Numbered from the stretch's first letter, positions 19,207-28,207 are shown. The stretch is DNA of 64,000 nt from Catellatospora vulcania (GCF_009720385.1 NZ_ML769305.1:142208-206207); one strand, 5' to 3'. The notes: generated by a model not told the origin, from the letters alone. Translations and numbers: made by a program.

Positions 19207-20784
19207 TTAGCGGGTGAAGCCGGCGGTGATGCGGGTGAACTCCCAGTCGGGCTGGGCGATGCCGCTGCAGGCGGCCTGGACGCCGCCGCCGGCGCAACCG
19301 CGGTCGCGGTTGACCGACCAGAACGCCAGGCGCGCGATGGCGTTGGCGTTGGCCCAGTCCTTGATCTGGGTCCAGGTCGCGGTGCTGGTCAGCTCCTGCT
19401 GGTCGGACAGGCCGTTCATGCCGGAGATGCCGACGTGGGCGTACGCCGTGGCGTCGCTCCAGCCGAACGCCGTCTTCAGCGCGTTCTTCAGGCCGACCGT
19501 CGCGTTGACCGTGTTCTGGTACATGTTCGCGCCGCCGCCGAAGTCGAACGGCATGATCGTGAAGATGTCGATGTTCGCGCCCGTCGCCGCCGCCTGGTTG
19601 ATCAGGCGGGTGCCCCAGTAGCTCGGGCCGGTGGTAGAGGTGCCGAACGTCAGGATCGTCTTGATGCCGGGGTTGTTCTGCTTGACGATCTTCAGCGCGC
19701 CGAGGATGCGGTCCTGCACGACCTCGCTCTCGAACTCGTCGGTGTTCTCGATGTCGACGTCGATCGCCTTGAGGTTGTACGCGTTGATGACCTGCTGGTA
19801 GGCCCCGGCCAGCGCGGACGCCGACGAGCAGTTCGGGCCGAGCTTGTTGCCGCTCCAGCCGCCGATCGACGGCACGATCTCGCCGCCCGCGGCCCGGATC
19901 GCGTTGATGGTGGACTGGTCGGCCCCGCCGGTCAGCGGACGGCTGCCGTCCCAGGCCGGCGAGCAGCCGCCGCCGGACAGGATGAACGCCATGGTGAACC
20001 ACTTGATGCCGGTGGCGCTCATGACCGTGGCGGGCGCGGGCGGGTTGCCCCAGCCGACGTAGTAGTACGGGGCCGCGCCCTTGAAGGTCGAGGCCGGGCA
20101 GCCGGTCGTGGTTCCGGTGACGGCGTTGCTGGCCACGGACTCGCCGCTGTTGTTGTACGCCTTCACGGTGTAGGTGTGCGACGTGCAGGCGCCCAGGCCG
20201 CTGTGCGTGGCGGAGGTGCCGGTGACGGTGGCGCGCACGGTGCTGCCCTCGTACACCCGGTAGCCGGTGACCGTGCCGGTCGACGCGCCCCAGCTCAGCG
20301 AGATGGCGGTGTTGGTGGCCGAGGTGACCGACGGGTTGCCCGGCTTACCCGGCACGCCCGCGGGCGGCGGCGAGGAGCTCGGCGGCGTGCCGCCGCCGCA
20401 GCTCGCGCCGTTGACGGTGCAGTTGGTGGGGTTGCCCGAGCCGGCGGCGTTGAAGCCGAAGCTGGTCGAGGCGCCCGCGGCGAGAGTGCCGTTCCAGCCC
20501 ACGTTGTTCGCCGTCACGTGCTGGCCCGAAGTGGTCACCGCGGCGTCCCAGAACACGCCCATGGTGGTGCCGGCGGGCAGGTCGAACTGCACGTTCCAGC
20601 TGGTGATGGTCGACGAGGTGTTGTTGGTGACGACGAACTTGCCCTCGTAGCCGGTGCCCCAGCTGGAGACCTTGGTGAACGTCGCGGTCGCGGCGTGGGC
20701 CGGCGACGACGCGACGAGGGACAGTGCGCCGGCCAGCAGCGCCACGCCGAGCGTGGCGAGCCCGGCCCGCAGGGACCTTCTCAT
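19207..20784 (-). CDS. Secreted GH18 chitinase with CBM2 and fibronectin type III domains
   Basis: Hydrolyses beta-1,4-N-acetylglucosamine chains outside the cell; 525 residues. Order: signal peptide (1 to about 32, ending SSPAHAA), CBM2 (about 33-135), short Pro/Ser linker, FnIII (about 150-235, with SATNTAISLSWGAS), and GH18 barrel (about 245-525). The catalytic DxxDxDxE region reads LKAIDVDIE, with Glu346 as the acid and the first Asp replaced by a neighbouring residue pattern; SIGGW is also present. ATG 20784 gives the signal peptide directly; AAAGGA lies upstream. The module order matches Streptomyces exochitinases. Palindrome B1 is downstream. Confidence 0.95.
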   Translation of the reverse strand: MRRSLRAGLATLGVALLAGALSLVASSPAHAATATFTKVSSWGTGYEGKFVVTNNTSSTITSWNVQFDLPAGTTMGVFWDAAVTTSGQHVTANNVGWNGTLAAGASTSFGFNAAGSGNPTNCTVNGASCGGGTPPSSSPPPAGVPGKPGNPSVTSATNTAISLSWGASTGTVTGYRVYEGSTVRATVTGTSATHSGLGACTSHTYTVKAYNNSGESVASNAVTGTTTGCPASTFKGAAPYYYVGWGNPPAPATVMSATGIKWFTMAFILSGGGCSPAWDGSRPLTGGADQSTINAIRAAGGEIVPSIGGWSGNKLGPNCSSASALAGAYQQVINAYNLKAIDVDIENTDEFESEVVQDRILGALKIVKQNNPGIKTILTFGTSTTGPSYWGTRLINQAAATGANIDIFTIMPFDFGGGANMYQNTVNATVGLKNALKTAFGWSDATAYAHVGISGMNGLSDQQELTSTATWTQIKDWANANAIARLAFWSVNRDRGCAGGGVQAACSGIAQPDWEFTRITAGFTR

Positions 20785-20946
20785 GAGGCGGTGGTCCTTT
20801 CGAGGTAGCGCGCGGCGGGCGACGGCTTCGAGGAGCACGTCGCCCGACGGCGAGCTGTGGGGACGGTCGGACGCTCATGAGCTTGGATGCCACATTAAGT
20901 TAAAGACGGTTAACAGTAAAGAGTGTTGTCGATTCTGGCACGCAAA
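20785..20946 (-). promoter_or_regulatory. Promoter region of the chitinase gene
   Basis: Contains an AT-rich patch (20890-20930, with GTTAAAGACGGTTAACAG) unusual for this DNA and suited to a promoter. GTTAA occurs in direct and inverted orientation. No DasR consensus palindrome was found. The other end abuts terminator A7. Confidence 0.4.
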
Positions 20947-20978
20947 GAAGGGCGCCCCGTTCATACGGGACGCCCTTC
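20947..20978. terminator. Hairpin A7, variant of palindrome family A
   Basis: GAAGGGCGCCCCGT (20947-20960), TCAT loop, ACGGGACGCCCTTC (20965-20978). It shares the GAAGGGCG outer arm with family A but has a different inner stem. It lies eight bases after the SGNH hydrolase stop on the minus strand, so terminator function is likely. Confidence 0.78.
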
Positions 20979-20985
20979 GCACAGC

Positions 20986-21810
20986 TCACCAGTTGTGGCC
21001 GGCGGCGTACGAGATCTGGGCCAGCACCGTCTGCCCGGCCGTGTTGGGGTGGAAGTAGTCCCAGGTGCTCACCTGCGACAGCGCGAACGGGTAGTTGAAC
21101 ACCGCGTTGTCGTCGAAGTCGCAGTTGGACCCGTACGCCGCGCACGCCTGCGCGAGCTGGGCGTTGAAGTCGACGACCCGCTGGCGCACCCGGTCGCGGC
21201 GGTCCACGTCGGCCTGGGCCGTCGAGGTCGGGTTGGCCAGCAGCGACTGGCAGATGCCGAACAACGACCAGGTGTTGCGGGCCGACGACGAGCCCTTGCC
21301 GACCTCCCACAGCCGTTTGACGTCCGGGATCGAGATCAGCGCGACCCGCGCGCCGGGCAGGCGGGTCTTGAGGGTGTTCAGCGCGGTGTCGATGGACGCC
21401 CGGAACGAGGCCACCGAGGTCATGCTCGACTCGGAGCCGGTGCAGGCGTCGTTGGCGCCGATCAGGATGGTCACGTAGTCGACGTTGCGGCCGGCCACGG
21501 TGTTGGCCTGGCCGGGCATGTCGGCGGCCTTCGCGCCGCTCTTCGCGTCGTTGTAGTTGCGACCGTTGATGGCCGTGTTCTTGGCCAGGATGCGGCGGTA
21601 GTGGCTGTTCACCGAGGCGTAGCTGCCGGTGCTGAACGAGCGGGCGGTGCAGTCGGAGTACCAGCCGCAGGCGTTGAAGCCTCGGGTGATCGAGTCACCC
21701 ATGCTGGCCATCGAGTTGGGGATGGGACCTGCGGCTGCTGCCGGGTTCGCCGACAGGATGACCGCGGCCAGGGCAGCGGCGAGCGCGAGGGACGGACGCG
21801 CGAGACGCAT
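20986..21810 (-). CDS. Secreted SGNH/GDSL-family hydrolase
   Basis: Esterase/lipase-type hydrolase of 274 residues with a Sec signal peptide (1-27, ending NPAAAAG). Block I is MGDSITRGF with nucleophile Ser40; the oxyanion Gly and Asn lie in the middle, with GAND as block III; the DYFHPN motif near the C-terminus supplies the catalytic Asp and His. Four or more cysteines suggest disulfides in the mature enzyme. Streptomyces relatives act on lipids or acetylated polysaccharides. It is likely transcribed alone, ending at hairpin A7, upstream of the chitinase in the same direction. Substrate uncertain. Confidence 0.92.
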   Translation of the reverse strand: MRLARPSLALAAALAAVILSANPAAAAGPIPNSMASMGDSITRGFNACGWYSDCTARSFSTGSYASVNSHYRRILAKNTAINGRNYNDAKSGAKAADMPGQANTVAGRNVDYVTILIGANDACTGSESSMTSVASFRASIDTALNTLKTRLPGARVALISIPDVKRLWEVGKGSSSARNTWSLFGICQSLLANPTSTAQADVDRRDRVRQRVVDFNAQLAQACAAYGSNCDFDDNAVFNYPFALSQVSTWDYFHPNTAGQTVLAQISYAAGHNW

Positions 21811-21928
21811 GGGAGCCTGCCTTCCGGGGGGTACGGAAAACGCGGATAAGGGGGTACGAACCGCCGCGCGGGCACGCGGTTACCGAAGGGTAATGTCCGT
21901 GTGGCCTAGGTCACAAGACCCGGAATCC

Positions 21929-22762
21929 CTATTGGCCGTCCGCTTCGGACAGTCCCGCGTCCCGCTGGTACGCGGCCCGTGCCGCCCCGTCCCCCAGCGC
22001 CACCTGGTCCGGCACCAGTGCCCGGTAGGCCAGGTCCCGGCCGGACTGCGGCAGCAGCGCCAGCAGCCGGGTCAGCGGGCCGAGCCGTCCCGGCACGAAG
22101 ACCTCGAACCTCGGTCGCCGGATCACCCGCTCCACCGCCGCGGCGACGGCCTCGGGGCGCAGCCGCGGCACGCCGCCGTGGCTGGTCCCGGCGGCCAGTG
22201 CCGTCTCCACCACCGTCGGCATCACCAGGCTGACCTGCACACCCGTGCCGCGCAGCTCCTGGCGGACCCCGGCGGCATAGCCGTACACCGCGTGCTTGGT
22301 CGCCGCGTAGGTGGCCTCGCCGGGCGGGCTGATCCGGCTCGCCGCCGAGGCGACGGTGACGATCTGGCCCCGGCCGCGGGCCCGCATGCGCGGCGCGGCG
22401 GCCAGGAACCCGTGCCGCACCCCGTGCACGTTGACGTCGAACTGCCGCCGCGCGGCCTGCTCCGGCTCCTCGGCGAACGGGCCGACCCACATCAGGCCCG
22501 CGTTGTTCACCAGCACGTCCACCGGCCCGAACGCCGCCTCCGCCAGGTCCAGGAACGCGTCCATGCTCGCCCGGTCGGTGACGTCCAGCTCGACCGCCAG
22601 CGTGCCGGGCAGCGCCGCGGCGGCCTCCGTCAGCGCGGGCAGGTCACGGTCGCCGAGCACGACGTTCGCACCGGCCCCGGCCAGCCGCGCGGCCACCGCT
22701 GCGCCGATCCCCCGGGCCGCGCCGGTAACCGCCACCGTCAGCCCCGCGACGTCCCGCCCCAT
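21929..22762 (-). CDS. SDR family oxidoreductase
   Basis: Short-chain dehydrogenase of 277 residues. Cofactor motif TGAARGIG near residue 14, acidic residue after strand 2 (GDRD), NNAG near residue 88, and catalytic YAATK near residue 155 (Tyr-x3-Lys). The C-terminal part (RRPRFEVFVPGRLGPLTRL) is typical of SDRs annotated as SDR family NAD(P)-dependent oxidoreductases that act on lipophilic alcohols, similar to that at 42195. ATG 22762. Upstream is a gene-free stretch with palindrome C1. Confidence 0.9.
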   Translation of the reverse strand: MGRDVAGLTVAVTGAARGIGAAVAARLAGAGANVVLGDRDLPALTEAAAALPGTLAVELDVTDRASMDAFLDLAEAAFGPVDVLVNNAGLMWVGPFAEEPEQAARRQFDVNVHGVRHGFLAAAPRMRARGRGQIVTVASAASRISPPGEATYAATKHAVYGYAAGVRQELRGTGVQVSLVMPTVVETALAAGTSHGGVPRLRPEAVAAAVERVIRRPRFEVFVPGRLGPLTRLLALLPQSGRDLAYRALVPDQVALGDGAARAAYQRDAGLSEADGQ

Positions 22763-23078
22763 CCCGCACCCCGATCACCGCTCCCGCACGCGCGGGTGGC
22801 ACACCCTAACGCCGCACGAGCCCCGCTCGCCTCCCCCACCCGACCGCCCCTGCCCGCACACGCCCCCCGCCGCACCCCGCCCGCCCCGCTCGCCCCCGGC
22901 GGGGCGCGGAGCACACCTTGATCACTCGACTTGCCTGGCACATGGGCGAATGCGGGATCAAGATACGCACAGGTGCCCGGCAACTCGGATGACCTTGGGG
23001 GCCCGCGGGGGCGCGGGTGACCGGCCGGGCAGAGGTGTTGACCTTCAGGGCTTCACAGATCGTGTGGTAGCGGGCACG
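22763..23078. other. Gene-free divergent region with palindrome C1
   Basis: About 316 bases between the SDR (minus) and the TPR-like gene (plus). The left part is a C-rich low-complexity tract; the centre holds palindrome C1 (22917-22987); the right 90 bases presumably carry the promoter of the plus-strand gene. No coding pattern was seen. Confidence 0.45.
22917..22987. repeat. Palindromic repeat C1
   Basis: Left arm CGACTTGCCTGGCAC near 22928-22942 faces GTGCCCGGCAACTCG at 22973-22987. Both arms and the flanking CTTGAT and GTGCGTATCTTGA pieces reappear at 57445-57522 in swapped orientation, with 20-base stretches identical or nearly so. Confidence 0.75.
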
Positions 23079-24779
23079 ATGAGTCCCATGCCTGAGGGGG
23101 GACGGCTGGCGCGTGCCCGCGAGCTGGTGAGCCGGCTCGACTTCCCGGCTGCCCAGCAACTGCTGCGCGACCAGCTCGCGCTCGCCCACCAGGATCCGCG
23201 GCACGCCGACGCGGCCGAGGCGGACACCGCCGCGCTGTACGCGGGTGTGCTGCTGCACCTGGGCGAGCCGCACGCGGCGCGCAGCTGGGCGGCGTACGCC
23301 CACGCCGCCGCGCAGGCCCTGCACGGCGACCTGGACCGGCGCACCCTGCACGCGCTCGGCGTGCTGGCCGTCTGCATGCACCGCACCGGCGCGCTGGACC
23401 GCGCCGCGGACCTCTACCGGGACCTGATCCGCGACCTGTCCGTCGCCGACGGGCCCGACGCCGACCGCACCCTGTCCGCCCGCGCCGACGCGGCGGTGGT
23501 GGAGCACGCCCGCGGCAGCTGCGCCGACGGCCGCCGCCAGCTGGCCGAAGTGCTGACGGCGCACGTGTCCCGGCACGGCCCGGGGCACCCGGTGAACCTG
23601 CGCATGACCATCCGGCTGGCCGGCATGTGGCGCGACTGCGGCGACTTCGACCAGGCACACGACCTGCTGGCCAGGGCGCGCGAGCAGGCCGGCGCGCTGC
23701 CCGCCGACGACGACGTGCACCGGCTGCTGCAGGCGGCGGTGCGGGCGAGAGCGCAGACCGATCACCGCTGCGGCACAGCCCCGTCCGAGGACGAGGCCGG
23801 GCGGGCGGAGGATCCGGGGCCGGGCGTGCTGCCGGTGCTGATCCCGCACGCCGAAGACCTGATCCCGGGCCCGCACCAGGCTGTGCCGCGCAGCGCGGGA
23901 CCGGACGAATGGCCGGACGACGAGATCTTCGAACGCTACGACGACCCGGCCCGGCAGGCACGCGCCCGGCGCTCCGGCCCGACGGGTCCGGCCGGCCCGA
24001 CAGGTCCGTCCGGCCCGGCCGCCGCGCCGTCACGTCGCCGGGATCACGCCGACAGCGCCGACAGCGGCCTCGACGACCTGCTGGGTTACGGCGACCCCGA
24101 CCAGGAGTCCGACCCGACCGCCTTCGGCACGCCCGCGCGGGAGACCGGCCCGAGCGCCCGCGACCGCTCAGCGGCCGCCCCGGAACACACCGGTCGCGGG
24201 GAGTCGATCCCCGCGAGGTATCTCGCGCCCGGCCGGCCCTACGTGCCCGTCGACCCGGCGTACCCGATCGCCACGACACCGCCGCCAGGGCTGCTCGTGC
24301 CGCACCGCGACGCTCCGCCCGCACCGCCGCGGCGGCGGCTCGGCGGCGGGGCCGCCGCGCTGGCCGTGGTCGCGGCCGTGGTCGCGATCGTGGCGCTGGT
24401 GGGCACGTTCATCCTGGCCGCCGACCGCGGCAAGGGTGAGGCGACGCCGTCGCCCGCCGCGAGCCCGAGCGGACCGGCCCCGTCGGCGCCGCCGCCGGTG
24501 ACCGGGCTGGCCGTCGCCGACCTGGGCACCCGCCTGCGCATCAGCTGGTCCTACCCCGATGGCGCGACCGCGGCGGTGGTGCTGTCGGCCGCGCCCGCCG
24601 GGCAGCCGATGCGCGCGCTGCAGTCGCTGCCCGCCGGGACCGAGACGGTCACCCTGCCCGGCTTCGACAAGGACAAGGACTACTGCGTCACGGTCACGCT
24701 GGCGTACAGCGCCGACGTGACCGTGATGGCGCCCCCGGTGTGCACCGATCGGCGGCGGTCCCCCGCGGCCCGCCCCTGA
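23079..24779 (+). CDS. Single-pass membrane protein with TPR-like N-terminus and FnIII-like C-terminus
   Basis: 566 residues, function unknown. Residues 1-210 are helical and alanine-rich with TPR-like spacing (RARELVSRLDFPAAQQLL; AARSWAAYAHAAAQALHGDL). Residues 210-420 are a disordered Pro/Gly/Asp-rich linker. One helix (about 425-450) crosses the membrane. After a Ser/Pro stretch, residues 480-560 look like a fibronectin type III strand set (VADLGTRLRISWSYPDG...YCVTVTLAYSADV). So the TPR part is cytoplasmic and the C-terminus outside. ATG 23079 keeps the TPR start; GTG or ATG codons further upstream enter repeat DNA. Converges on a gene ending at 24846. Confidence 0.82.
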   Translation: MSPMPEGGRLARARELVSRLDFPAAQQLLRDQLALAHQDPRHADAAEADTAALYAGVLLHLGEPHAARSWAAYAHAAAQALHGDLDRRTLHALGVLAVCMHRTGALDRAADLYRDLIRDLSVADGPDADRTLSARADAAVVEHARGSCADGRRQLAEVLTAHVSRHGPGHPVNLRMTIRLAGMWRDCGDFDQAHDLLARAREQAGALPADDDVHRLLQAAVRARAQTDHRCGTAPSEDEAGRAEDPGPGVLPVLIPHAEDLIPGPHQAVPRSAGPDEWPDDEIFERYDDPARQARARRSGPTGPAGPTGPSGPAAAPSRRRDHADSADSGLDDLLGYGDPDQESDPTAFGTPARETGPSARDRSAAAPEHTGRGESIPARYLAPGRPYVPVDPAYPIATTPPPGLLVPHRDAPPAPPRRRLGGGAAALAVVAAVVAIVALVGTFILAADRGKGEATPSPAASPSGPAPSAPPPVTGLAVADLGTRLRISWSYPDGATAAVVLSAAPAGQPMRALQSLPAGTETVTLPGFDKDKDYCVTVTLAYSADVTVMAPPVCTDRRRSPAARP

Positions 24780-24845
24780 TCACCGCGGGTGGGCAGTCGC
24801 CGGCGGTTCGCCGTCCAGGCGGATCGCCGGGACGAGCCACCGGAG

Positions 24846-25334
24846 TCACCGCACCGAGCGGGCCGCCGCGGTGGCGGCCAGCTCCCGCAGCCAGAGGCTC
24901 TCCCGCTTGCGCCGCTCCATGGTGGCCAGCACCGCGGGCGGCAGCGGGGCGTGCCGCAGGTGCAGCGCGACCAGCTTGGCCAGTGTCATCACCGGTATGT
25001 CGTAAGAGCTGTCCTCGGCGAACGTCAGCAGCTCGGCGACCAGGTCCGGGGGCAGTTCGCCGGGCAGCAGCGGGCACAGCGCCCCGATCACGCTGTCGAC
25101 GTGCCAGCCGCGGTCGTCGCGCCGATGCCGCAGCAGCGCCTGCAGCAGCGCTGTCAGCTGTGCCGCGGGCAGCCCGGCGGCCAGATCCAGCAGCGGCCGC
25201 ATGCCGTCCACCCCCGCCGCGCCCCCCGAGCGCCGCAGCGCGACCAGCGCCGACGCGGCCTCGTCGAACTCGCCACCACCGGTCAGGCGCTCGACCCGGT
25301 CGAGCAGTTCGGTGTACGTCACCAGGCCGGACAT
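24846..25334 (-). CDS. Uncharacterised helical cytoplasmic protein
   Basis: 162 residues from ATG 25334, all helical by composition, with Leu/Ala-rich repeats (LLDLAAGLPAAQLTALLQALL; LLPGELPPDLVAELL) like HEAT-type helical hairpins. No cysteines of note, signal peptide or membrane segment. I do not recognise a family. An in-frame GTG/ATG at 25412 would add a Cys/His-containing extension (HDDADHCGPC), which is less likely because no ribosome site precedes it. Possibly a scaffold next to the TPR-like protein with which it converges. Confidence 0.72.
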   Translation of the reverse strand: MSGLVTYTELLDRVERLTGGGEFDEAASALVALRRSGGAAGVDGMRPLLDLAAGLPAAQLTALLQALLRHRRDDRGWHVDSVIGALCPLLPGELPPDLVAELLTFAEDSSYDIPVMTLAKLVALHLRHAPLPPAVLATMERRKRESLWLRELAATAAARSVR

Positions 25335-25416
25335 CCGCCACCCGCCCCGGCGACACGGTCCACAATGGTCTGCATCGTCATGCCGCGGGAGTGTAGGCAT
25401 GACCACCGACAAAGAA

Positions 25417-25462
25417 GATCCGCCGACCCCGGGACCGCTGGTGCGGCCGGGTTCGGCGGATC
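25417..25462. terminator. Hairpin terminator of the 65-residue basic protein gene
   Basis: GATCCGCCGACCCCGG (25417-25432) pairs with CCGGGTTCGGCGGATC (25447-25462) with one mismatch and a 14-base loop. Directly downstream (minus strand) of the stop at 25476. Confidence 0.75.
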
Positions 25463-25475
25463 GTGGTGACGGCGT

Positions 25476-25673
25476 TCAGCCGGCGCGGCGGTTGGCCCAC
25501 AGCCGCGGGCCGTGGCCCTGGCTCGACTTGGGCGTGACCGCCTGCTTGCCGTACGCCTGCTGCTGGGTCTTCTTGCCCTTGGCCCGGCGCTCGGCGCGGT
25601 TCATGGGCTGCTGCTCGACCTCTTCCGCGGTCTCGTCCGCGGCGGGGGTCTCCGAGCTGTGATCTTCACGCAT
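25476..25673 (-). CDS. Small basic actinobacterial protein
   Basis: 65 residues. An acidic N-terminus (SSETPAADETAEEVEQQ) is followed by a strongly basic core NRAERRAKGKK and a Gly/Arg tail. The NRAERRAKGKK motif recurs in short conserved actinobacterial proteins of unknown role. It has its own terminator and a ribosome-site-like GGAG just upstream of ATG 25673. Nucleic-acid binding is plausible from charge but is inference. Confidence 0.8.
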   Translation of the reverse strand: MREDHSSETPAADETAEEVEQQPMNRAERRAKGKKTQQQAYGKQAVTPKSSQGHGPRLWANRRAG

Positions 25674-25891
25674 GAATGTCTCCTACGGATGCGGGCACGC
25701 CGACGCCTGCCGGAACGGGCAGGGGCGTGGGGAAAGACGGATCAGACGGCGCGGGCCCGTGGGCCGGCGCGGCACGCTCGCCGCGCCGGAATGCCGGCAC
25801 GGGCGTGGGATCACGCTCAGCTGTACATGCGCAGGAGCCTAGCAGGCCGCACGATGATCCGCACCCGCGCAACGGGGCGTGCGCGCTTGCG

Positions 25892-25927
25892 GCTCCGCCC
25901 GTGCCACCTCGGCGGCACGGGCGGAGC
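25892..25927. terminator. Hairpin terminator of the amidase gene
   Basis: GCTCCGCCCGTGCC (25892-25905), eight-base loop, GGCACGGGCGGAGC (25914-25927): a perfect 14-pair stem, 19 bases past the amidase stop on the minus strand. Confidence 0.82.
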
Positions 25928-25945
25928 TGCGGTCCGCGGCGCGGA

Positions 25946-26956
25946 TCAGACGCGGGTGAGCTTCACCGCGTCGGCGATGACGTAGCCGGCTCCGCCGCTC
26001 CAGCGGCTGACCCCGACGGCGTTGTAGTCACCGGCGGCGAGGCTGAAGGTGCCCAGGTTCACCCAGGCGCCGCCGCCGCTCTGCTGGTTGACCTGCACCG
26101 TCTGGTTGCCGCCGGTCGTCGCGATGACGTACGGCGTGGTCGTGTTGTAGCCGGCGACGGCCGGATACCAGACCTCGACCCGGTAGCTGGCGGTCGCCGG
26201 GATGTTGAACTTGTACCAGGCGGCGTCCGAGACGGCCGCCGGGTTGGCGTACCGGTAGTCCGCCCCGTAGCGCTGCGCCGAGTACGACGAGGTGCCCCAG
26301 TTGGCCGAGGCGGTGAACCGGCCCGCGGTGGTGTTGTCCACGGTCGACGTCCACGACGGCGGCGGCGTCGTGCCGTTGACCAGCTGCATGAAGTACGACC
26401 AGTTCCAGCGGTTGCCCGGGTCGGTGTGGGTCGCGCCGGGGACCTCGTTGTGCCCGATGATGTGGGCGCGGTCGCGCGGGATGCCGTACTTGCTGGTCAC
26501 GCTGCGCACGATGGCCGCCGAGGCCTGGTACATGGCCTCGGTGTACCAGCCGTCCTGCTCCACGTAGCCCTCGTGCTCGATGCCGATGGACTGCGTGTTG
26601 TAGGTCCAGTTGCCGGCGTGCCAGGCCACGTCGGCCTCGCGCACCATCTGCGTCACCGCCCCGCCCTTGGACACCACATAGTGGGCGCTGACCTGCGCGG
26701 CCGGGTTCTGGAACCAGTTGATGGCGCTGGTGTAGGAGCCCTGGACGGTGTGGATGACCACGTAGTTGATGTTGTAGTCGGACTCGCGGCTGGCGTTGGT
26801 GTAGTTGCTGGTGCTCGCGGGCACCCAGGCCGCCGGGCCGTAGTCGGTGCTCGCCTGCGCGGCGGTGGGCACGGACAGCAGCGCGCCGAGGGTCAGCGCG
26901 ACGCCGCCCGCGAACGCCGTCGCACGGCGCAGCAGAGGTGTGGCGGTAGCCACCAT
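25946..26956 (-). CDS. Secreted N-acetylmuramoyl-L-alanine amidase (Amidase_2) with golvesin-like C-terminal domain
   Basis: Zinc amidase that cleaves the amide bond between muramic acid and the peptide in peptidoglycan; 336 residues. Signal peptide 1 to about 36 (ending AAQAS). Catalytic domain about residues 40-200: NYVVIHTVQGSY supplies the first zinc His, the middle motif is SIGIEHEG, and IGHNEVPGATHTDPG supplies the remaining ligands. Residues about 215-336 form a beta-rich domain (SASYRVEVWYPAVAGYN; GYVIADAVKLTRV) typical of golvesin/Xly-type accessory domains. ATG 26956. An AT-rich promoter patch lies at 26990-27055. Confidence 0.94.
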   Translation of the reverse strand: MVATATPLLRRATAFAGGVALTLGALLSVPTAAQASTDYGPAAWVPASTSNYTNASRESDYNINYVVIHTVQGSYTSAINWFQNPAAQVSAHYVVSKGGAVTQMVREADVAWHAGNWTYNTQSIGIEHEGYVEQDGWYTEAMYQASAAIVRSVTSKYGIPRDRAHIIGHNEVPGATHTDPGNRWNWSYFMQLVNGTTPPPSWTSTVDNTTAGRFTASANWGTSSYSAQRYGADYRYANPAAVSDAAWYKFNIPATASYRVEVWYPAVAGYNTTTPYVIATTGGNQTVQVNQQSGGGAWVNLGTFSLAAGDYNAVGVSRWSGGAGYVIADAVKLTRV

Positions 26957-27087
26957 TCGAGGCCTCCCAGGGGAAGAGGATCTGGTGGCCAAACATTAAT
27001 GAAGATACATAGATCCCGTCGATAACCTACAAGTAACAACTCAACGACGAAACTAACCTCCGGCCGTCGCCCACCCCAACCCGGCCG

Positions 27088-27146
27088 CAACTCTTAAAGA
27101 CTTGCGGCCACCGCGCGTGTCGGTGGCCGCAAGTCTTTAAGAGTTG
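27088..27146. repeat. Palindromic repeat B2
   Basis: A perfect 26-pair stem: 27088-27113 (starting CAACTCTTAAAGACTTGCGG) against 27121-27146, loop CGCGTGT. It lies between the amidase start (26956) and the trmB stop (27161), hence probably the trmB terminator. Confidence 0.85.
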
Positions 27147-27160
27147 TCGCAGGTGAAGGG

Positions 27161-27892
27161 TCAGGAGGTGCGGCGGTAGAGGAGGTCGAAGATCTGGCGG
27201 CCGGCGGCTATGCCGCGGCGCTCGAACTTGGTGACGGGGCGGTGTTCGGGGCGGGGGGCGAAGCCGTCGTGCAGGTTGGCCAGGCCGTCGGTGGCGTCGA
27301 GGACCTCGGCCATCTGCTCGGCGTAGTCGGCCCAGTCGGTGGCGCAGTGCAGCACGCCGCCGACGGCCAGCCGCGAGCGCAGCAGCGCCACGTTGTCCGG
27401 CTGGATCAGCCGCCGCTTGTGGTGCTTCAGCTTGGGCCACGGGTCGGGGAAGTACACATGGACCGCGGCCAGGCTGTCCGGCGCGAGCATGTGCCGCAGC
27501 AGGTGCAGCGCGTCACCCTGGGCGACCCGCACGTTGGCCAGCCCGCGCTCCTCGACGACGGCCAGCAGGTTGCCCAGGCCGGGCGGGAACACCTCGACGG
27601 CCAGGTAGTCGCGGCCCGGGTCGGCGGCGGCCATGGCGACGGTGGCGTCGCCCATCCCGGAGCCGATCTCCAGCACCAGCGGGGCCCGGCGGCCGAACAG
27701 CGCCGCGGTGTCCAGCGGCAGATCCGTGGGCGGCTCGGTCGGGTGGGCGATGTCGACACCGTAGGCGGGCCACAGCCTGGTCAGCGCGTCCTCGTGCCGC
27801 CCGCTCACCCGCCCGCGGCGGGGATAGAACGTGGTGATGCGCGTCATGTGGCGCTCGCCGTCGAGGGCTCCGGCCAGGTCAGAGGTGGTCAC
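27161..27892 (-). CDS. trmB: tRNA (guanine-N7-)-methyltransferase
   Basis: SAM-dependent enzyme that makes m7G46 in tRNA; 243 residues. The TrmB signatures are complete: LEIGSGMGDATVAMA (SAM motif I) near residue 80, EVFPPGLGN, NVRVAQGDA, and the catalytic VYFPDPWPKLKHHKRR near residue 160, ending with the usual TKFERRG. GTG 27892 is taken as the start; a TATCCT box nine bases upstream suggests leaderless transcription. An ATG at 27847 is an alternative. Located downstream of the TM2 gene but isolated from it by a terminator. Confidence 0.95.
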   Translation of the reverse strand: MTTSDLAGALDGERHMTRITTFYPRRGRVSGRHEDALTRLWPAYGVDIAHPTEPPTDLPLDTAALFGRRAPLVLEIGSGMGDATVAMAAADPGRDYLAVEVFPPGLGNLLAVVEERGLANVRVAQGDALHLLRHMLAPDSLAAVHVYFPDPWPKLKHHKRRLIQPDNVALLRSRLAVGGVLHCATDWADYAEQMAEVLDATDGLANLHDGFAPRPEHRPVTKFERRGIAAGRQIFDLLYRRTS

Positions 27893-27910
27893 AAGACAGT
27901 CAGGATACAG

Positions 27911-27950
27911 CGGCGGCCCCCCGTGCCGTCGGGCACGAGGGGCCGCCGCT
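27911..27950. terminator. Hairpin terminator between TM2 gene and trmB
   Basis: GCGGCGGCCCC followed by CGTGCC, a GTCG loop, then GGCACG and GGGGCCGCCGC: 16 or more pairs with one bulge. It lies downstream of the TM2 gene stop at 27983. Confidence 0.82.
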
Positions 27951-27982
27951 CGCCCGCGTCACCGCGCGGGCGGGGAATCAGC

Positions 27983-28207
27983 TCACTTGGCGAGCGCCTG
28001 GCCCTGCTTGTCGGAGAACTTGCCGATGATGATCATGATGAAGTCGATCAGCACCCACAGGCCCAGGCCGCCGAACGTGATCAGCATCAGGATGCCCGTG
28101 CCGATCTTGCCGACGTAGAAGCGGTGCACGCCCAGGGCGCCGAGGAAGAAGCAGAGCAGCAGGGTGACGAGCCAGGACTTGCTGGTCGTCGCCGTCGTCG
28201 TGGTCAC
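27983..28207 (-). CDS. TM2 domain-containing protein
   Basis: 74-residue membrane protein with two helices (about residues 12-30 and 38-60) joined by the conserved turn GVHRFYVGKIGTG; LWVLIDFIMIII forms the second half of the TM2 fold. Polar Thr-rich N-terminus. GTG 28207 follows an AAGGA site. TM2 proteins are widespread; the prokaryotic function is not established. Monocistronic, with its own terminator. Confidence 0.9.
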   Translation of the reverse strand: MTTTTATTSKSWLVTLLLCFFLGALGVHRFYVGKIGTGILMLITFGGLGLWVLIDFIMIIIGKFSDKQGQALAK